64,000 nucleotides of DNA from Chondrinema litorale (GCF_026250525.1 NZ_CP111043.1:4849001-4913000); one strand, 5' to 3'. Numbered from the stretch's first letter, positions 27,963-36,785 are shown. Translations and numbers: made by a program. The notes: a model not told the origin generated them from the sequence alone.

Positions 27963-28862
27963 CTATTTTTTCTTTCTCATTACCATAATAGGATTTGTAG
28001 TGTTTAGAGAGATCAGTTTTTCTGTTACACTACCCATTAAAAATGCATCCCAGGCTGAGTGACCTTTAGCTCCAATAATGGTGAAATCTATATTATTCTT
28101 CAAGATGTAATCATTAATATGTTTAGCAGTTCTACCTGTAGTATTTTCAATAAATACCTGCTTTATATTGCAATGATCTAATCCTTCTTTATCTAAATAT
28201 TCTTTAAAAGCTTTCACTTTGTATTTGTGCACATCACCTACTAGTTCTCTATAGTTTACACTTACATTGTAATTATTAAACATTGGCACATCAAATACAT
28301 GAAGACTTGAAATTGTAATATCTCCAATTGCTTTCTTTAGTAATAATCCGGTCTTTAATGCTTGATCTGCATTACCAGAAAAGTCGAATGGTATTAAAAC
28401 ATTCTCGAAAGGTAAATGGGCATTTTCAGGAATAAATACAATTGAGCAATTAGCTTCACGGGCAAGTTTATTTCCTGTAATACCACTACCCTCTGATATT
28501 TTTTTATTACCTACTAATATCAGATCAACTTTTTTAACATTTGTCCAATGAAGTAATTCTTGTAAAGGTCTACCCTCTGCAATTACTACTTTCATCTGTT
28601 TGTCATTCCAAGTACCATAGTGTTTTAGTACTTCATCTTTAATTTTTCCTCTCAGTAATTCATCTTTTGGAGTAGCAACTGCTGCTGCATTATTTGAATA
28701 CTCAAAATTCAAATAATCGGGCATCTCTAAATCCCTGTCAACATGTACAAAGTAAATCTTTTCTGGATTTACCATTGATGCCATATAATTGGCAAAACGC
28801 AAAATTTCCCTATCAAAATAAGTGTGGTCTAAGGCGACCATCATGCGATTAAACAATTTCAT
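27963..28862 (-). CDS. Tandem universal stress protein (UspA family)
   Basis: A 299-residue cytoplasmic protein with two USP domains. The first (residues 1 to about 145) begins FNRMMVALDHTYFDREILRF and carries GNKKISEGSGITGNKL. The second (about 150-299) starts FENVLIPFDFSGNADQALKT and ends with GAKGHSAWDAFLMGSVTEKL. The latter contains the GxxG-x9-G(S/T) nucleotide-binding pattern, so the C-terminal domain probably binds ATP. The ATG at 28862 (MKLFNRMM) is preferred to an in-frame TTG at 28940. Members are induced under starvation or respiratory stress. The precise role here is unknown. Confidence 0.88.
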   Translation of the reverse strand: MKLFNRMMVALDHTYFDREILRFANYMASMVNPEKIYFVHVDRDLEMPDYLNFEYSNNAAAVATPKDELLRGKIKDEVLKHYGTWNDKQMKVVIAEGRPLQELLHWTNVKKVDLILVGNKKISEGSGITGNKLAREANCSIVFIPENAHLPFENVLIPFDFSGNADQALKTGLLLKKAIGDITISSLHVFDVPMFNNYNVSVNYRELVGDVHKYKVKAFKEYLDKEGLDHCNIKQVFIENTTGRTAKHINDYILKNNIDFTIIGAKGHSAWDAFLMGSVTEKLISLNTTNPIMVMRKKK

Positions 28863-29026
28863 TTTCTTAGAAGTTAAGGTTAAGAAATTTTGGCATGTAT
28901 AGTAGTTAATTGGATTAAATCTATGAATAAGATTATCCAATTCACATGAGATATGTCAGGAATAGTAGTGAATTTGGTCAAAATTTATGACCTGCGATTT
29001 TATTACTTTACTTAATTACAGCCTTC

Positions 29027-29566
29027 TTAAAATTTCAATAAAGAATAACCTTTAAGCTGATAAGTTGTAAGCAATGTTAAAGCAGAATAAGAAATACCTA
29101 TGTCTTTGTTAACCCATTCTCTTTCATAGTTTCTTGCTAATAAAGATTGAGCACAAACATAAATCTCTACACCAGATTTTTTTAATGCGCCTATTAAGTC
29201 AATATTTGGATTATCAACTTCAAATTTTTCTTTGTGGTGCTTATTGTCTAACACTGCGGCAATAGCTTTAGAATGTATTACGGCTTTTACATGCATGTTT
29301 TTTAGAGGTACACCTGCTGCCACATGCAAATTCATCATTCTGGCAATATTATGTAAAGATGGATTTACTGCATTTGCCGAATCACTACCCATTGTTACAT
29401 CAATAACAATATTGTATTCTAAGCTTGGATCTGGTTTTTCGTCTGGAGATTCAATTTCATATATGCCTCCAAAGCCGGGAACTGCTGGTGAAACTCGATC
29501 TTGAGAAAATGCAGGATTGAAAGCCAATAATAACAGCGCTGCGAAAAGTTGTAGTTTTAAGTTCAT
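29027..29566 (-). CDS. DsrE/DsrF-like family protein, exported
   Basis: A 179-residue protein with a signal peptide (LLLLAFNPAFSQ, cut near residue 21), hence periplasmic. The DsrE-like fold covers about residues 50-178: NIVIDVTMGSD, then LHNIARMMNLHVAAGVPLKN, then KKSGVEIYVCAQSLLAR with Cys138 at the position of the family's reactive cysteine. DsrE-like proteins in sulfur relay systems carry persulfides; exported members are of unknown function. It is the second gene of a likely two-gene operon, following the hypothetical gene at 29583-30344 by 16 bases. Confidence 0.82.
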   Translation of the reverse strand: MNLKLQLFAALLLLAFNPAFSQDRVSPAVPGFGGIYEIESPDEKPDPSLEYNIVIDVTMGSDSANAVNPSLHNIARMMNLHVAAGVPLKNMHVKAVIHSKAIAAVLDNKHHKEKFEVDNPNIDLIGALKKSGVEIYVCAQSLLARNYEREWVNKDIGISYSALTLLTTYQLKGYSLLKF

Positions 29567-29582
29567 TAAAGTTTAGTTAAAT

Positions 29583-30344
29583 TTATTTTACTATACCAAG
29601 TTGTTGTGATGCTATTTTTCTTTTTATGTCATATGGAGTTTGCCAGCAAGGATTTGTAGACTTATCCCAGCAAAAAACAGGTATGTCTCCTGCTTTAGCA
29701 AGATGCTCCAAAAGCGCTGTTTCTTCTTCGGGCTCTCTTCTAAAAGTAAAAGGATTTCTATAGTTTTCTTTCTTACCTAACTGATAATATTTTGCATCGT
29801 TTTGTTTAATAAGATCAATTAGTTCTTCTCCTCTATGGAACATTCTGTTTAAAAATCGCAAGCTAAATGGGCCAATATTTTTTCTATTTACTTTATCTTT
29901 TTTCACCCATTTTGCCCAATCAAAACCATAACTAAAGTCGTGTATGTATTGAAATTTTATGATTGAATGCTCGCCAAAAACATTGAGTAGTTTTTGCATA
30001 ATTTCAAGAAAATTTTCCAGATACTTCCCGAAACCTACTGTACTTTCTTTCATCTCATAGTAAGCACTAAAAAAGATAAAATCCATATCCCAAAATATAT
30101 TTTTAGGAAAATGATACAGCTCTGCTTTTGTTACTTCTTGGAAAATCTCACAGAACTCTAAGCAAAGTTTTTCATCTTTTTCTTCTACATACAAATTTTT
30201 TCCCAACTCATAATATGTGGTAGCTTCTCGCTTTTCTGGCGAAAGCGATTTTCTGAAATTTATCTCGTAGTTTTTAAAGAGTTCGTCTGTTTGTTTACAT
30301 ACTCTGGCTACATCAGATTGCTCATATAATTCCGGTTCCCTCAT
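29583..30344 (-). CDS. Conserved-looking hypothetical protein, 253 residues
   Basis: I do not recognise the family. The protein has no signal peptide and no membrane segment. It is rich in aromatic and charged residues (FPKNIFWDMDFIFFSAYYEM; DFSYGFDWAKWVKKDKVN) and ends with PVFCWDKSTNPCWQTPYDIK, where two Cys and three Trp/Phe cluster. The first half looks helical. The ATG at 30344 is the only sensible start. It is followed 16 bases later by the exported DsrE-like gene, so the two are probably co-transcribed. A role cannot be assigned. Confidence 0.75.
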   Translation of the reverse strand: MREPELYEQSDVARVCKQTDELFKNYEINFRKSLSPEKREATTYYELGKNLYVEEKDEKLCLEFCEIFQEVTKAELYHFPKNIFWDMDFIFFSAYYEMKESTVGFGKYLENFLEIMQKLLNVFGEHSIIKFQYIHDFSYGFDWAKWVKKDKVNRKNIGPFSLRFLNRMFHRGEELIDLIKQNDAKYYQLGKKENYRNPFTFRREPEEETALLEHLAKAGDIPVFCWDKSTNPCWQTPYDIKRKIASQQLGIVK

Positions 30345-30683
30345 ATATTTTTACTCAATATTCTGCTAGTTGAAAGTTAACACAAAACTTCAAATTTTGG
30401 CTAACTAATCGTGTTTTCTATTAACAATAGAATCGTTTCTCGGTTAGAGATTTTAGGAAAAATCTAACTTTAAGGTAAAATAAAGGATTTTGATTTGTTA
30501 TTAAGCATATTAGATTTTTAAATCCATTACAATTGCCTTTTGGTATCATATAGATTTTGATATAAATTTAACCCTTGCTTAAAAGGTTTTTTGCTTAAAA
30601 TTAAGACCTTGACAGGCAAGTTATTCTATCAGAAAAAAGAATTAGAACCAGTAAAAATCTATCATTTTAATCGGATTATAATT
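30345..30683. other. Divergent intergenic region before the SCP2-like gene
   Basis: This 339-base AT-rich region separates the minus-strand hypothetical gene from the SCP2-like gene. A TTG-initiated extension of the SCP2 frame covers its last 93 bases but is judged non-coding. No exact TAnnTTTG promoter and no RNA structure were recognised. Confidence 0.4.
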
Positions 30684-30983
30684 ATGGAATTAAATAGTTT
30701 TACTGAGAAAGTAAAAGAAATTGTAGCTTCGAAACCTAGCTTAGGAAACACATTAAAGTTTGTTTTTGAAGAAGGTGTTATTTTTATTGATGGCACGGTT
30801 GAGCCAAGTGTTGTTTCAAACGAAAACAAGGAAGCGGCATGTGAAATACATGTTAGTATGGAAGATGCCAGAGCTTTTCTTGATGGTCAACTAAACCCTA
30901 TTGAAGCCATGATGGAGGGAAATTTAAAAATTGAAGGTGATGTGGCAGTTGCAATGAAAGTGGTTGAAATAATGACTACTTAA
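30684..30983 (+). CDS. SCP2 sterol-binding-domain protein
   Basis: A 99-residue cytoplasmic protein that fills a single SCP2 lipid-binding fold. Typical family wording includes FVFEEGVIFIDGT, ACEIHVSMEDARAFLDGQLN and the C-terminal MMEGNLKIEGDVAVAMKV. The ATG at 30684 (MELNSFTEKV) matches the length of stand-alone bacterial members. The upstream TTG at 30591 would add 31 residues with no family counterpart. SCP2 proteins bind lipids or acyl-CoA in a hydrophobic tunnel. No lipid gene is adjacent, so the ligand is unknown. Confidence 0.85.
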   Translation: MELNSFTEKVKEIVASKPSLGNTLKFVFEEGVIFIDGTVEPSVVSNENKEAACEIHVSMEDARAFLDGQLNPIEAMMEGNLKIEGDVAVAMKVVEIMTT

Positions 30984-31002
30984 TTAAAAGATACTTCTTA
31001 GT

Positions 31003-31039
31003 AAGCCTTGTTGAATTCTTTTTCAGCGAGGCTTTTTTT
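31003..31039 (+). terminator. Rho-independent terminator after the SCP2-like gene
   Basis: AAGCCTTG (31003-31010) pairs with CGAGGCTT (31027-31034) and is followed by a T run. It lies 20 bases after the stop codon. Confidence 0.75.
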
Positions 31040-31045
31040 ATACCC

Positions 31046-31756
31046 TCAAATAAATAAATTATTTAAGAAAAAGAACATTAACTGTGCTCCAAATACATAT
31101 ACTGCAAATAGGTTTTGCTTTTTAAAATTAAGAAAGTAAAATAAAAAACAGGGAATTAAACCTATTATAAACCAAGCAAAATAGTTTTGTAGTGGAATTT
31201 CATTTCCAGCCCAAGTCCAAAAATCGTATTTAATCGCAACAGGCTCTATCAATAAATCTAAAATCACCATTAGTAAAGATGCTGCCATTGTTCTGATGTA
31301 TATGTTAGAAGAAACACCAAACATTAAACTACTACACACATAAGAAAGTAAAAACCAGTTTATTCCGATTACCAAAGGAACCTCCAAGAATTTCCAACCT
31401 AATGTAGCGCCATAAGCATATTCGCCAAAAATAACTCCAGTAGCAACGCCCAATACTTCTGCAAAAAAACCTGTGAGCATAGCCATTATTACATACACAA
31501 AAAACTGCCTGTTCCAGTCTTTATGGAAATAAAGTAACATAGCCGAAGTAAGTAATAGATTTAATGGTGTAAGAGAAATAAAACTCTCAAATGGTGTTAG
31601 CTTTTGCATGTATTCGTTCATTATTGGCACATGCATCCCTAAAAAACCAAAAAAATACAAAGCAATTAGAAAAATAACCGATGGTTTAAAGAATTTTCTT
31701 TTTTGATAGTGCAATGGTATATTTTGATTTGTGTTTGTATTTAATTGGATACTCAT
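31046..31756 (-). CDS. cruF: Carotenoid biosynthesis protein, CruF/DUF422 type hydratase
   Basis: A 236-residue integral membrane protein with about seven transmembrane helices. Family motifs are GFFAEVLGVATGVIFGEYAY near 95, DLLIEPVAIKYDFWTW near 165 and PLQNYFAWF near 188. CruF-type enzymes add water across the 1,2 double bond of acyclic carotenoid ends, a step toward pigments such as myxol or saproxanthin derivatives in Cytophagales. No other carotenoid gene is adjacent. A family 2 glycosyltransferase is transcribed divergently from a start only 46 bases away, which may or may not be related. The symbol is given by family resemblance. Confidence 0.8.
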   Translation of the reverse strand: MSIQLNTNTNQNIPLHYQKRKFFKPSVIFLIALYFFGFLGMHVPIMNEYMQKLTPFESFISLTPLNLLLTSAMLLYFHKDWNRQFFVYVIMAMLTGFFAEVLGVATGVIFGEYAYGATLGWKFLEVPLVIGINWFLLSYVCSSLMFGVSSNIYIRTMAASLLMVILDLLIEPVAIKYDFWTWAGNEIPLQNYFAWFIIGLIPCFLFYFLNFKKQNLFAVYVFGAQLMFFFLNNLFI

Positions 31757-31802
31757 TTTTTAAATTTCAATCTTTAAATAATTTCATTTCGTGGCAAACC
31801 CC

Positions 31803-32774
31803 ATGTCATCATTACCATTAGTTACAGTAATTTGTTTGTGTTATAACCATCAAAATTATGTACTGGAAAGTATCAACTCTGTATTAGCACAAAGTTATAC
31901 ACAAATTGAATTAATCGTAGTAGATGATGCAAGCACAGATAACAGTCAAGCTTTAATCAGTAATTTTATTAAAGCTCATCCTCAGATTACTTTTATCCCC
32001 CTAGAGACAAACCTTGGTAATTGCACTGCATTTAATAAAGCTTTGGCTAAAGCAAATGGAAAGTATATTATTGATCTAGCTGCCGATGATTTATTGTTAC
32101 CAGATAGAGTCTTAAAGCAAGTAGAAACATTTGAAAACCTTTCTGAAGAATATGCTGTAGTTTTTACCGATGCCTATTTGATTGATGAATCTGGACTGAA
32201 AATTAAAACATTTTACAAAAGAGATAAAGCTGGTAAACTCATCGAAAATGTACCTACTGGAGATATTTACATACATCTTATAAAAAGAATGATATTATCT
32301 TCTCCTACTATGATGATGCGTAAAAAAGTATTGGATGAATTAGGTGGTTATGATGAATCTCTTAGTTATGAAGATTACGACTTTTGGGTAAGATCTGGAA
32401 GAAAATATAAATACTTTTTCCTTAACGAAATTCTTACAAAAAAAAGAGTTATAGCAGAATCTCAAGGAGCTGGTTTTTATAAAAAAAGATTAAACAAGCA
32501 TTTGATATCTACTTTGAAAATTTGCAATAAAGCACTAGAGTTAAATAAATCTAAAGAAGAAAACGACGCACTTGGTATATCTGTCAGTTACCACTTAAAA
32601 CTAGCCTTTTTAACAGAGAATTTCGAAATCTGCGAAGCTTATTACTCTTTTCTAAAATCGTTTAAGCAGCCTAATTGGAAAGATAAATCATTTCGCATTC
32701 TTGCCGCATTTAGAGTAAAGGTTAATGCCATTTATAGTCTTTTCCTCAAGCTTTACAGAGGTATTCAAGTTTAA
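31803..32774 (+). CDS. Family 2 glycosyltransferase (GT-A fold)
   Basis: A 323-residue cytoplasmic or membrane-associated glycosyltransferase. The N-terminal domain begins PLVTVICLCYNHQNYVLESI, followed by ELIVVDDASTDNSQ (the nucleotide-binding DD) near 36 and the DXD-like ADD (DLAADDLLLPDR) near 90. Residues near 185 read ELGGYDESLSYEDYDFWVRS, containing the ED.DFW motif of this group, which is close to the catalytic base. The sequence resembles enzymes of polysaccharide or O-antigen synthesis. I chose the ATG at 31803 over a GTG four codons upstream. The gene overlaps the convergent mgtE end by four bases. Confidence 0.88.
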   Translation: MSSLPLVTVICLCYNHQNYVLESINSVLAQSYTQIELIVVDDASTDNSQALISNFIKAHPQITFIPLETNLGNCTAFNKALAKANGKYIIDLAADDLLLPDRVLKQVETFENLSEEYAVVFTDAYLIDESGLKIKTFYKRDKAGKLIENVPTGDIYIHLIKRMILSSPTMMMRKKVLDELGGYDESLSYEDYDFWVRSGRKYKYFFLNEILTKKRVIAESQGAGFYKKRLNKHLISTLKICNKALELNKSKEENDALGISVSYHLKLAFLTENFEICEAYYSFLKSFKQPNWKDKSFRILAAFRVKVNAIYSLFLKLYRGIQV

Positions 32775-34126
32775 ATTGAGTTAAGCAACATTCTGGCGAT
32801 TATAAAGTATACTGCCAAACCCAATAAATCATTAGCAGTAGTGATAAATGGCCCAGAAGCTAAAGCGGGATTAATACCTAATTTATTCAGAAAAAGCGGT
32901 GTAATGGTTCCCATTATAGAAGCTAGCATTACCACACAAAACAATGCAATGGAAACAATAATGGCCAGTTCGATTCCTTGAAAGAAAAATATAAAGCAAA
33001 ATACAACGGATGAAATAGCCATTCCGTTGATGACCGCTACAGAAAGCACCTTAATTAACCTTTCTGCGGCTGTACTTCCTAACATGGCTGCGGGGTTTGC
33101 CAAAGCTTGCACCACCAATGTAGAAGACTGAATACCTACATTACCACCAGTTGCCGTAATTAGTGGAATAAAGAAAGCCATTGCAGGTACAAGTTCCAGA
33201 TCACCTTCAAAGAATCCCATGAGTTGTGCACCTAATAACCCTCCCATCATACCGATTAATAACCAAGGCAAACGTGCTCTGGAAAGCATCCAAACAGTAT
33301 CGTCTTCTTCTACATTTTCAGAGATACCAGACATCATCTGTTGGTTCATTTCGGCCTGCTCAGTAATTACGTCAACAATATCATCAATAGTAATTCTACC
33401 AAGTAACTTACCTTGCATATTTACTACTGGTACAGCTTCCAAATCATACTTCTGCATGATGTCGGCCACTTCTTCTTTTTCGTAATAAGTTTGCACCAAG
33501 TGTAGCTCAGGCACACAAATGTCTTTTATTTTGGTTTCATCAGTAGACAGAATAATCTTCTTTAAAGAAACTCGACCTTTTAACATGCCTAGGTCATCAA
33601 TTACATATACAGTAAAGATTTTCTCAACATTTTTGGTCTGTCTTCTAATCTCCTCAATACATTGTTTAATGTCCCAGTTGATGTTAGCTTTAATCAACTC
33701 TTTTGCCATTAAACCGCCTGCACAATCTTCGTTATATTTGAGAAGATCGGTAATGTGAGCAACTTTCTCCTTGTTCTTCATGGAGGCGATTATCTCCTCC
33801 TTCATCTTTACAGGAAGTCTGTTCAAAATATCGGCTGCATCATCAGAATCAGTAAAATCCATGTATTCTGCCAACTCTTCTGGACTAAAACCCTTTAAAA
33901 ATTCTTTTTGAGTATCTTCTTCCAGCTCACTAATTACATCGGCACCAATATTTTTATCTAAAAGGCTTAGAATGTATCGGCACTCATCTGCTTCCATTCT
34001 ATCTAGAATGATTGAGATATCTGCGGCGTGTAATTCTTTCAGAAAAGCCTTTATGTTTTTTGCATCCTTATTTTCAACTGAAGTTGAAAGGGTTTTTACA
34101 AAATCCATAGTAGGCTCGAAAGACAT
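32771..34126 (-). CDS. mgtE: Magnesium transporter MgtE
   Basis: A 451-residue Mg2+ channel/transporter. The N-terminal superhelical domain covers about residues 15-130 (LHAADISIILDRMEADECRY). Two CBS domains follow at about 135-255 (CAGGLMAKELIKANINWDIK; YDLEAVPVVNMQGKLLGRIT). Five transmembrane helices occupy about 280-450, with the conserved pore wording PLITATGGNVGIQSSTL. The N and CBS domains sense cytoplasmic Mg2+ and gate the pore in characterised members. Length and order match the family. The gene ends in a four-base overlap with the convergent glycosyltransferase gene and has no obvious operon partner. Confidence 0.95.
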   Translation of the reverse strand: MSFEPTMDFVKTLSTSVENKDAKNIKAFLKELHAADISIILDRMEADECRYILSLLDKNIGADVISELEEDTQKEFLKGFSPEELAEYMDFTDSDDAADILNRLPVKMKEEIIASMKNKEKVAHITDLLKYNEDCAGGLMAKELIKANINWDIKQCIEEIRRQTKNVEKIFTVYVIDDLGMLKGRVSLKKIILSTDETKIKDICVPELHLVQTYYEKEEVADIMQKYDLEAVPVVNMQGKLLGRITIDDIVDVITEQAEMNQQMMSGISENVEEDDTVWMLSRARLPWLLIGMMGGLLGAQLMGFFEGDLELVPAMAFFIPLITATGGNVGIQSSTLVVQALANPAAMLGSTAAERLIKVLSVAVINGMAISSVVFCFIFFFQGIELAIIVSIALFCVVMLASIMGTITPLFLNKLGINPALASGPFITTANDLLGLAVYFIIARMLLNSI

Positions 34127-34172
34127 ATATTATTCTGTTAGATGGTTCAAAATCAAAATTTCAGCTGCAAAG

Positions 34173-34766
34173 TTAAAAATACATTCTTAGACCATCACTA
34201 TTTATTGAAAGATTGATTTGACTAAAATGAGCATTATTTTTATTTCTATGTCGAATATGAATCGTATGTAAACTCAAATCAAACACAAAAAGAAATACTC
34301 CTTGCAAAATAAGTCCATTGCCAAAACCCTTTAATCGATCCGGATTTTTTGAGATGTTTTTAGCCCTCTCTTTTAGTAACTGACCTGCTGTAATATACAC
34401 CAAATCTAAACCTGCATTTAACAGTAAAACTTTTTCTGTTTTATACTGATCCGAAATTAACTGATAGGTTGATAAACTTTTTTTACGGTATTGCTCATTG
34501 GCTACATACCCACCACCAGCAATTGCGATATTTACCAAGTTCCAGTAAATATTCATTTGCTTAAAATACTTATCATCTCCATGAGCACTAGGTAACATTA
34601 ATGCATTAGCAGCAATGTTACCTAAAGCCCAAGAACCAAGTACAGTCATGCCTGTTTTGGTAATCTTGTATTTTTTACCCTGAAAATTTTCTTGAAAATT
34701 CTGAGCATTTATAGAATTACAAAGAATTATGCTCAGCAATGTTACTATAATTAGCCTTAGCCTCAC
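34173..34766 (-). CDS. Hypothetical exported or membrane protein, 197 residues
   Basis: The protein is not recognised with certainty. A signal peptide is present (LLSIILCNSINAQ, cut near residue 21). Two or three hydrophobic segments follow (GSWALGNIAANALMLPSAHG; YWNLVNIAIAGGGYVANEQY; GNGLILQGVFLFVFDLSLHT). This pattern is common in small Bacteroidota membrane proteins annotated as domains of unknown function. The start is GTG at 34766, overlapping the stop codon of the upstream holin-family gene (GTGA), which indicates translational coupling and a shared operon. Confidence 0.7.
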   Translation of the reverse strand: MRLRLIIVTLLSIILCNSINAQNFQENFQGKKYKITKTGMTVLGSWALGNIAANALMLPSAHGDDKYFKQMNIYWNLVNIAIAGGGYVANEQYRKKSLSTYQLISDQYKTEKVLLLNAGLDLVYITAGQLLKERAKNISKNPDRLKGFGNGLILQGVFLFVFDLSLHTIHIRHRNKNNAHFSQINLSINSDGLRMYF

Positions 34767-35113
34767 GATTTGAATCCTAGCAGATATTCAAATAATGACA
34801 TACACAGTGAGTAAACTAGACTGAATAAAAAAGCACTCCATAAACCTTCTACAAAAAAACCTCCTACTAAACCACTGGCAAAGTATATAATAAAGGCATT
34901 AATTACTAGTAAAAACAGTCCGAGAGTAAGTATGGTAATAGGTAATGTAAAGAATACTAATATTGGTTTGATAAACGCATTTAGTAAACTCATTACAATT
35001 GCAACGATAATAGCAGTACCAAAACTTCTAACAGAAACACCGTAATTTTCAAGTAGAAAAGCAGCGAGCATAATCGCTACTGCTGAAATTATAAACCTGA
35101 ATAATATTTTCAA
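34763..35113 (-). CDS. Phage holin family 4 (YvlD-like) membrane protein
   Basis: A 116-residue protein with four transmembrane helices (FIISAVAIMLAAFLL; FGTAIIVAIVMSLLNAFIKP; ILTLGLFLLVINAFIIYFAS; LWSAFLFSLVYSLCMSLFEY). The motif NAFIKPIL..FTLPITILTLGLF is diagnostic of the YvlD/holin_4 superfamily. Despite the name these are ordinary chromosomal membrane proteins, not evidence of a prophage. The start appears to be TTG at 35113, since no ATG precedes it in frame; an internal ATG at residue 15 would remove half of the first helix. It overlaps the next gene by four bases. Confidence 0.82.
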   Translation of the reverse strand: MKILFRFIISAVAIMLAAFLLENYGVSVRSFGTAIIVAIVMSLLNAFIKPILVFFTLPITILTLGLFLLVINAFIIYFASGLVGGFFVEGLWSAFLFSLVYSLCMSLFEYLLGFKS

Positions 35114-35231
35114 TTTGCGAAAAATGTTAAATGAGTGATAAAACTAATTAAACAACTCTGGTATTTGCAAAAGAATTTCTATTAATTTAGAAAAAATGTA
35201 AATAAACAGACTTTTTTCTAAATCAACGGAA

Positions 35232-36113
35232 ATGAAAAACTCAAGAAGATCAGCAATTAAAAAAATTGCTGGAAATGCTGCGATGCTTACTGCTGCGGGT
35301 TCTGTGTTTAATCGATTAAATGCTTCTGATAAAATACTGGATGAGAAAACCAAAGGTGCTCTTAGCCACTCAGTTTGTAAATGGTGCTATAACGATATTC
35401 CACTTGAAGATCTTTGCAAAGCTTCTGAAAAGTTAGGACTAAGCTCAATTGAATTATTAGGTCCTAACGATTGGGAAACACTCCAAAAATATGGATTAAC
35501 CTGTGCTATGGGTAATGGAGCTGAGATTAGCTTAACTGAAGGATTTAATCATACAGAACATCACGATCAGTTAGTTAAAAACTATAGTGAAATTATTCCT
35601 ATTGCTGCCAAAGCTGGTATTAAAAACGTAATATGTTTTTCTGGTAACAGAAAAGGTATGGACGACGAAACTGGTATGATAAACTCAGCCAAAGGTCTTA
35701 GAAAGTTGATGCCACTTGCAGAACAACATGGTGTTACGCTTGTAATGGAGCTACTAAACAGCAAAGTAAACCACAGAGATTACCAATGCGACCATACCGC
35801 TTGGGGATCAGCACTATGCGAGATGGTAGGATCTGAAAGGTTTAAATTACTTTACGATATCTACCATATGCAAATAATGGAAGGTGATGTAATTGCTACT
35901 ATTAAAAAATTTAATCCTTACATTGCTCATTACCACACTGGTGGAGTTCCAGGCAGAAACGAAATTGACGAGTCGCAAGAACTTTACTACCCTGCCATTA
36001 TGAAAGCCATTGCAGAGACTGGTTTTAAAGGTTTTGTTGCACAAGAATTTATTCCAAAAAGAGAAGACAAACTCGCTTCTTTAAAACAAGGAATAGACAT
36101 CTGCAATATCTAA
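35232..36113 (+). CDS. Exported TIM-barrel protein, hydroxypyruvate isomerase-like
   Basis: A 293-residue protein of the xylose-isomerase-like TIM-barrel family. The N-terminus carries a Tat-like signal (SRRSAIKK followed by AMLTAAGSVF), so it is probably moved to the periplasm folded. Barrel residues include NVICFSGNRKGM near 133, VTLVMELLNSKVNH with the conserved Glu near 175, and FKLLYDIYHMQIMEGD with the Asp near 215. A His pair follows in YIAHYHTGG, and a Glu in GFVAQEF. These match metal-binding positions of hydroxypyruvate isomerase and related sugar epimerases. The substrate is not known. Confidence 0.82.
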   Translation: MKNSRRSAIKKIAGNAAMLTAAGSVFNRLNASDKILDEKTKGALSHSVCKWCYNDIPLEDLCKASEKLGLSSIELLGPNDWETLQKYGLTCAMGNGAEISLTEGFNHTEHHDQLVKNYSEIIPIAAKAGIKNVICFSGNRKGMDDETGMINSAKGLRKLMPLAEQHGVTLVMELLNSKVNHRDYQCDHTAWGSALCEMVGSERFKLLYDIYHMQIMEGDVIATIKKFNPYIAHYHTGGVPGRNEIDESQELYYPAIMKAIAETGFKGFVAQEFIPKREDKLASLKQGIDICNI

Positions 36114-36120
36114 AAACTAT

Positions 36121-36148
36121 AAAGGGAGATTTAAAATCTCCCTTTTTT
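36121..36148 (+). terminator. Rho-independent terminator after the TIM-barrel gene
   Basis: AAGGGAGATTT pairs with AAATCTCCCTT, an 11-base perfect inverted repeat that forms a hairpin, followed by TTTTTT. It also touches the end of the opposing pdxH gene. Confidence 0.8.
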
Positions 36149-36785
36149 ATGGCGCAAGTCTATTAATTTTCCAATTGTTTGCTTCAAGCTTATACACTAT
36201 TCTATCGTGTAATCTGCTAGGCCTACCCTGCCAAAACTCTATTAGGTTTGGTGTAACAAGATAACCTCCCCAATGATCTGGCTTTGGCACTTCTTTACCT
36301 TCAAATTCTCTGACAAGTTCTTTTTCTTTTTGAATTAAAGCTTCTCTATCTTCTACTACCTGACTTTGTGGTGAAACGTGCGCACCAATTTGACTTCCTC
36401 TTGGTCTGCTATGAAAATATGTTGTTGATTCTTCAACCGAAATCTTTTCTACTGTGCCTTCTATTCTCACTTGTCGCTCAAGTCCTGCCCAAAAGAAGTT
36501 TAAACAAATATTTGGGTTCTGCGCTAACTCTTTCCCCTTTCTGCTGCTGTAATTTGTAAAAAACACAAAACCTCCATCCTCTATACCTTTTAATAGTAAT
36601 ATTCTTGATGTAGGCTTTCCTTCACTGCTTACAGTAGATACATTCATTGCATTTGGTTCAACCAAATCTGCATCTAGCGCTTCTTGAAACCAGTTTTTAA
36701 ACTGAATAATTGGGTTTTTATCAACCTGATCTACATCCAATTCCTTTAAAGCATATTCTTTTCTAATTGCTGCTACATCATCCAT
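36147..36785 (-). CDS. pdxH: Pyridoxamine 5'-phosphate oxidase
   Basis: A 212-residue cytoplasmic FMN enzyme that oxidises pyridoxine or pyridoxamine 5'-phosphate to pyridoxal 5'-phosphate. Conserved segments are the N-terminal IRKEYALKELD, the FMN-binding SRILLLKGIEDGGFVFFTNY and RKGKELAQNP, the region RQVRIEGTVEKIS, SRPRGSQIGA and the C-terminal EFWQGRPSRLHDRIVYK with the terminal RLAP. Length and motif order match the E. coli family. The gene is divergent from the propeller/SpoIIE gene with 185 bases between starts and has no operon partner. Confidence 0.96.
   Translation of the reverse strand: MDDVAAIRKEYALKELDVDQVDKNPIIQFKNWFQEALDADLVEPNAMNVSTVSSEGKPTSRILLLKGIEDGGFVFFTNYSSRKGKELAQNPNICLNFFWAGLERQVRIEGTVEKISVEESTTYFHSRPRGSQIGAHVSPQSQVVEDREALIQKEKELVREFEGKEVPKPDHWGGYLVTPNLIEFWQGRPSRLHDRIVYKLEANNWKINRLAP

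Noticed and set aside
30591..30683. Extension of the SCP2 protein from TTG
   Set aside because: The ATG at 30684 gives the normal length of stand-alone SCP2 proteins; the added residues have no family counterpart.
34763..35113. Prophage indicated by a holin-family protein
   Set aside because: This holin superfamily (YvlD-like) is an ordinary chromosomal membrane protein family, and no other phage gene is nearby.
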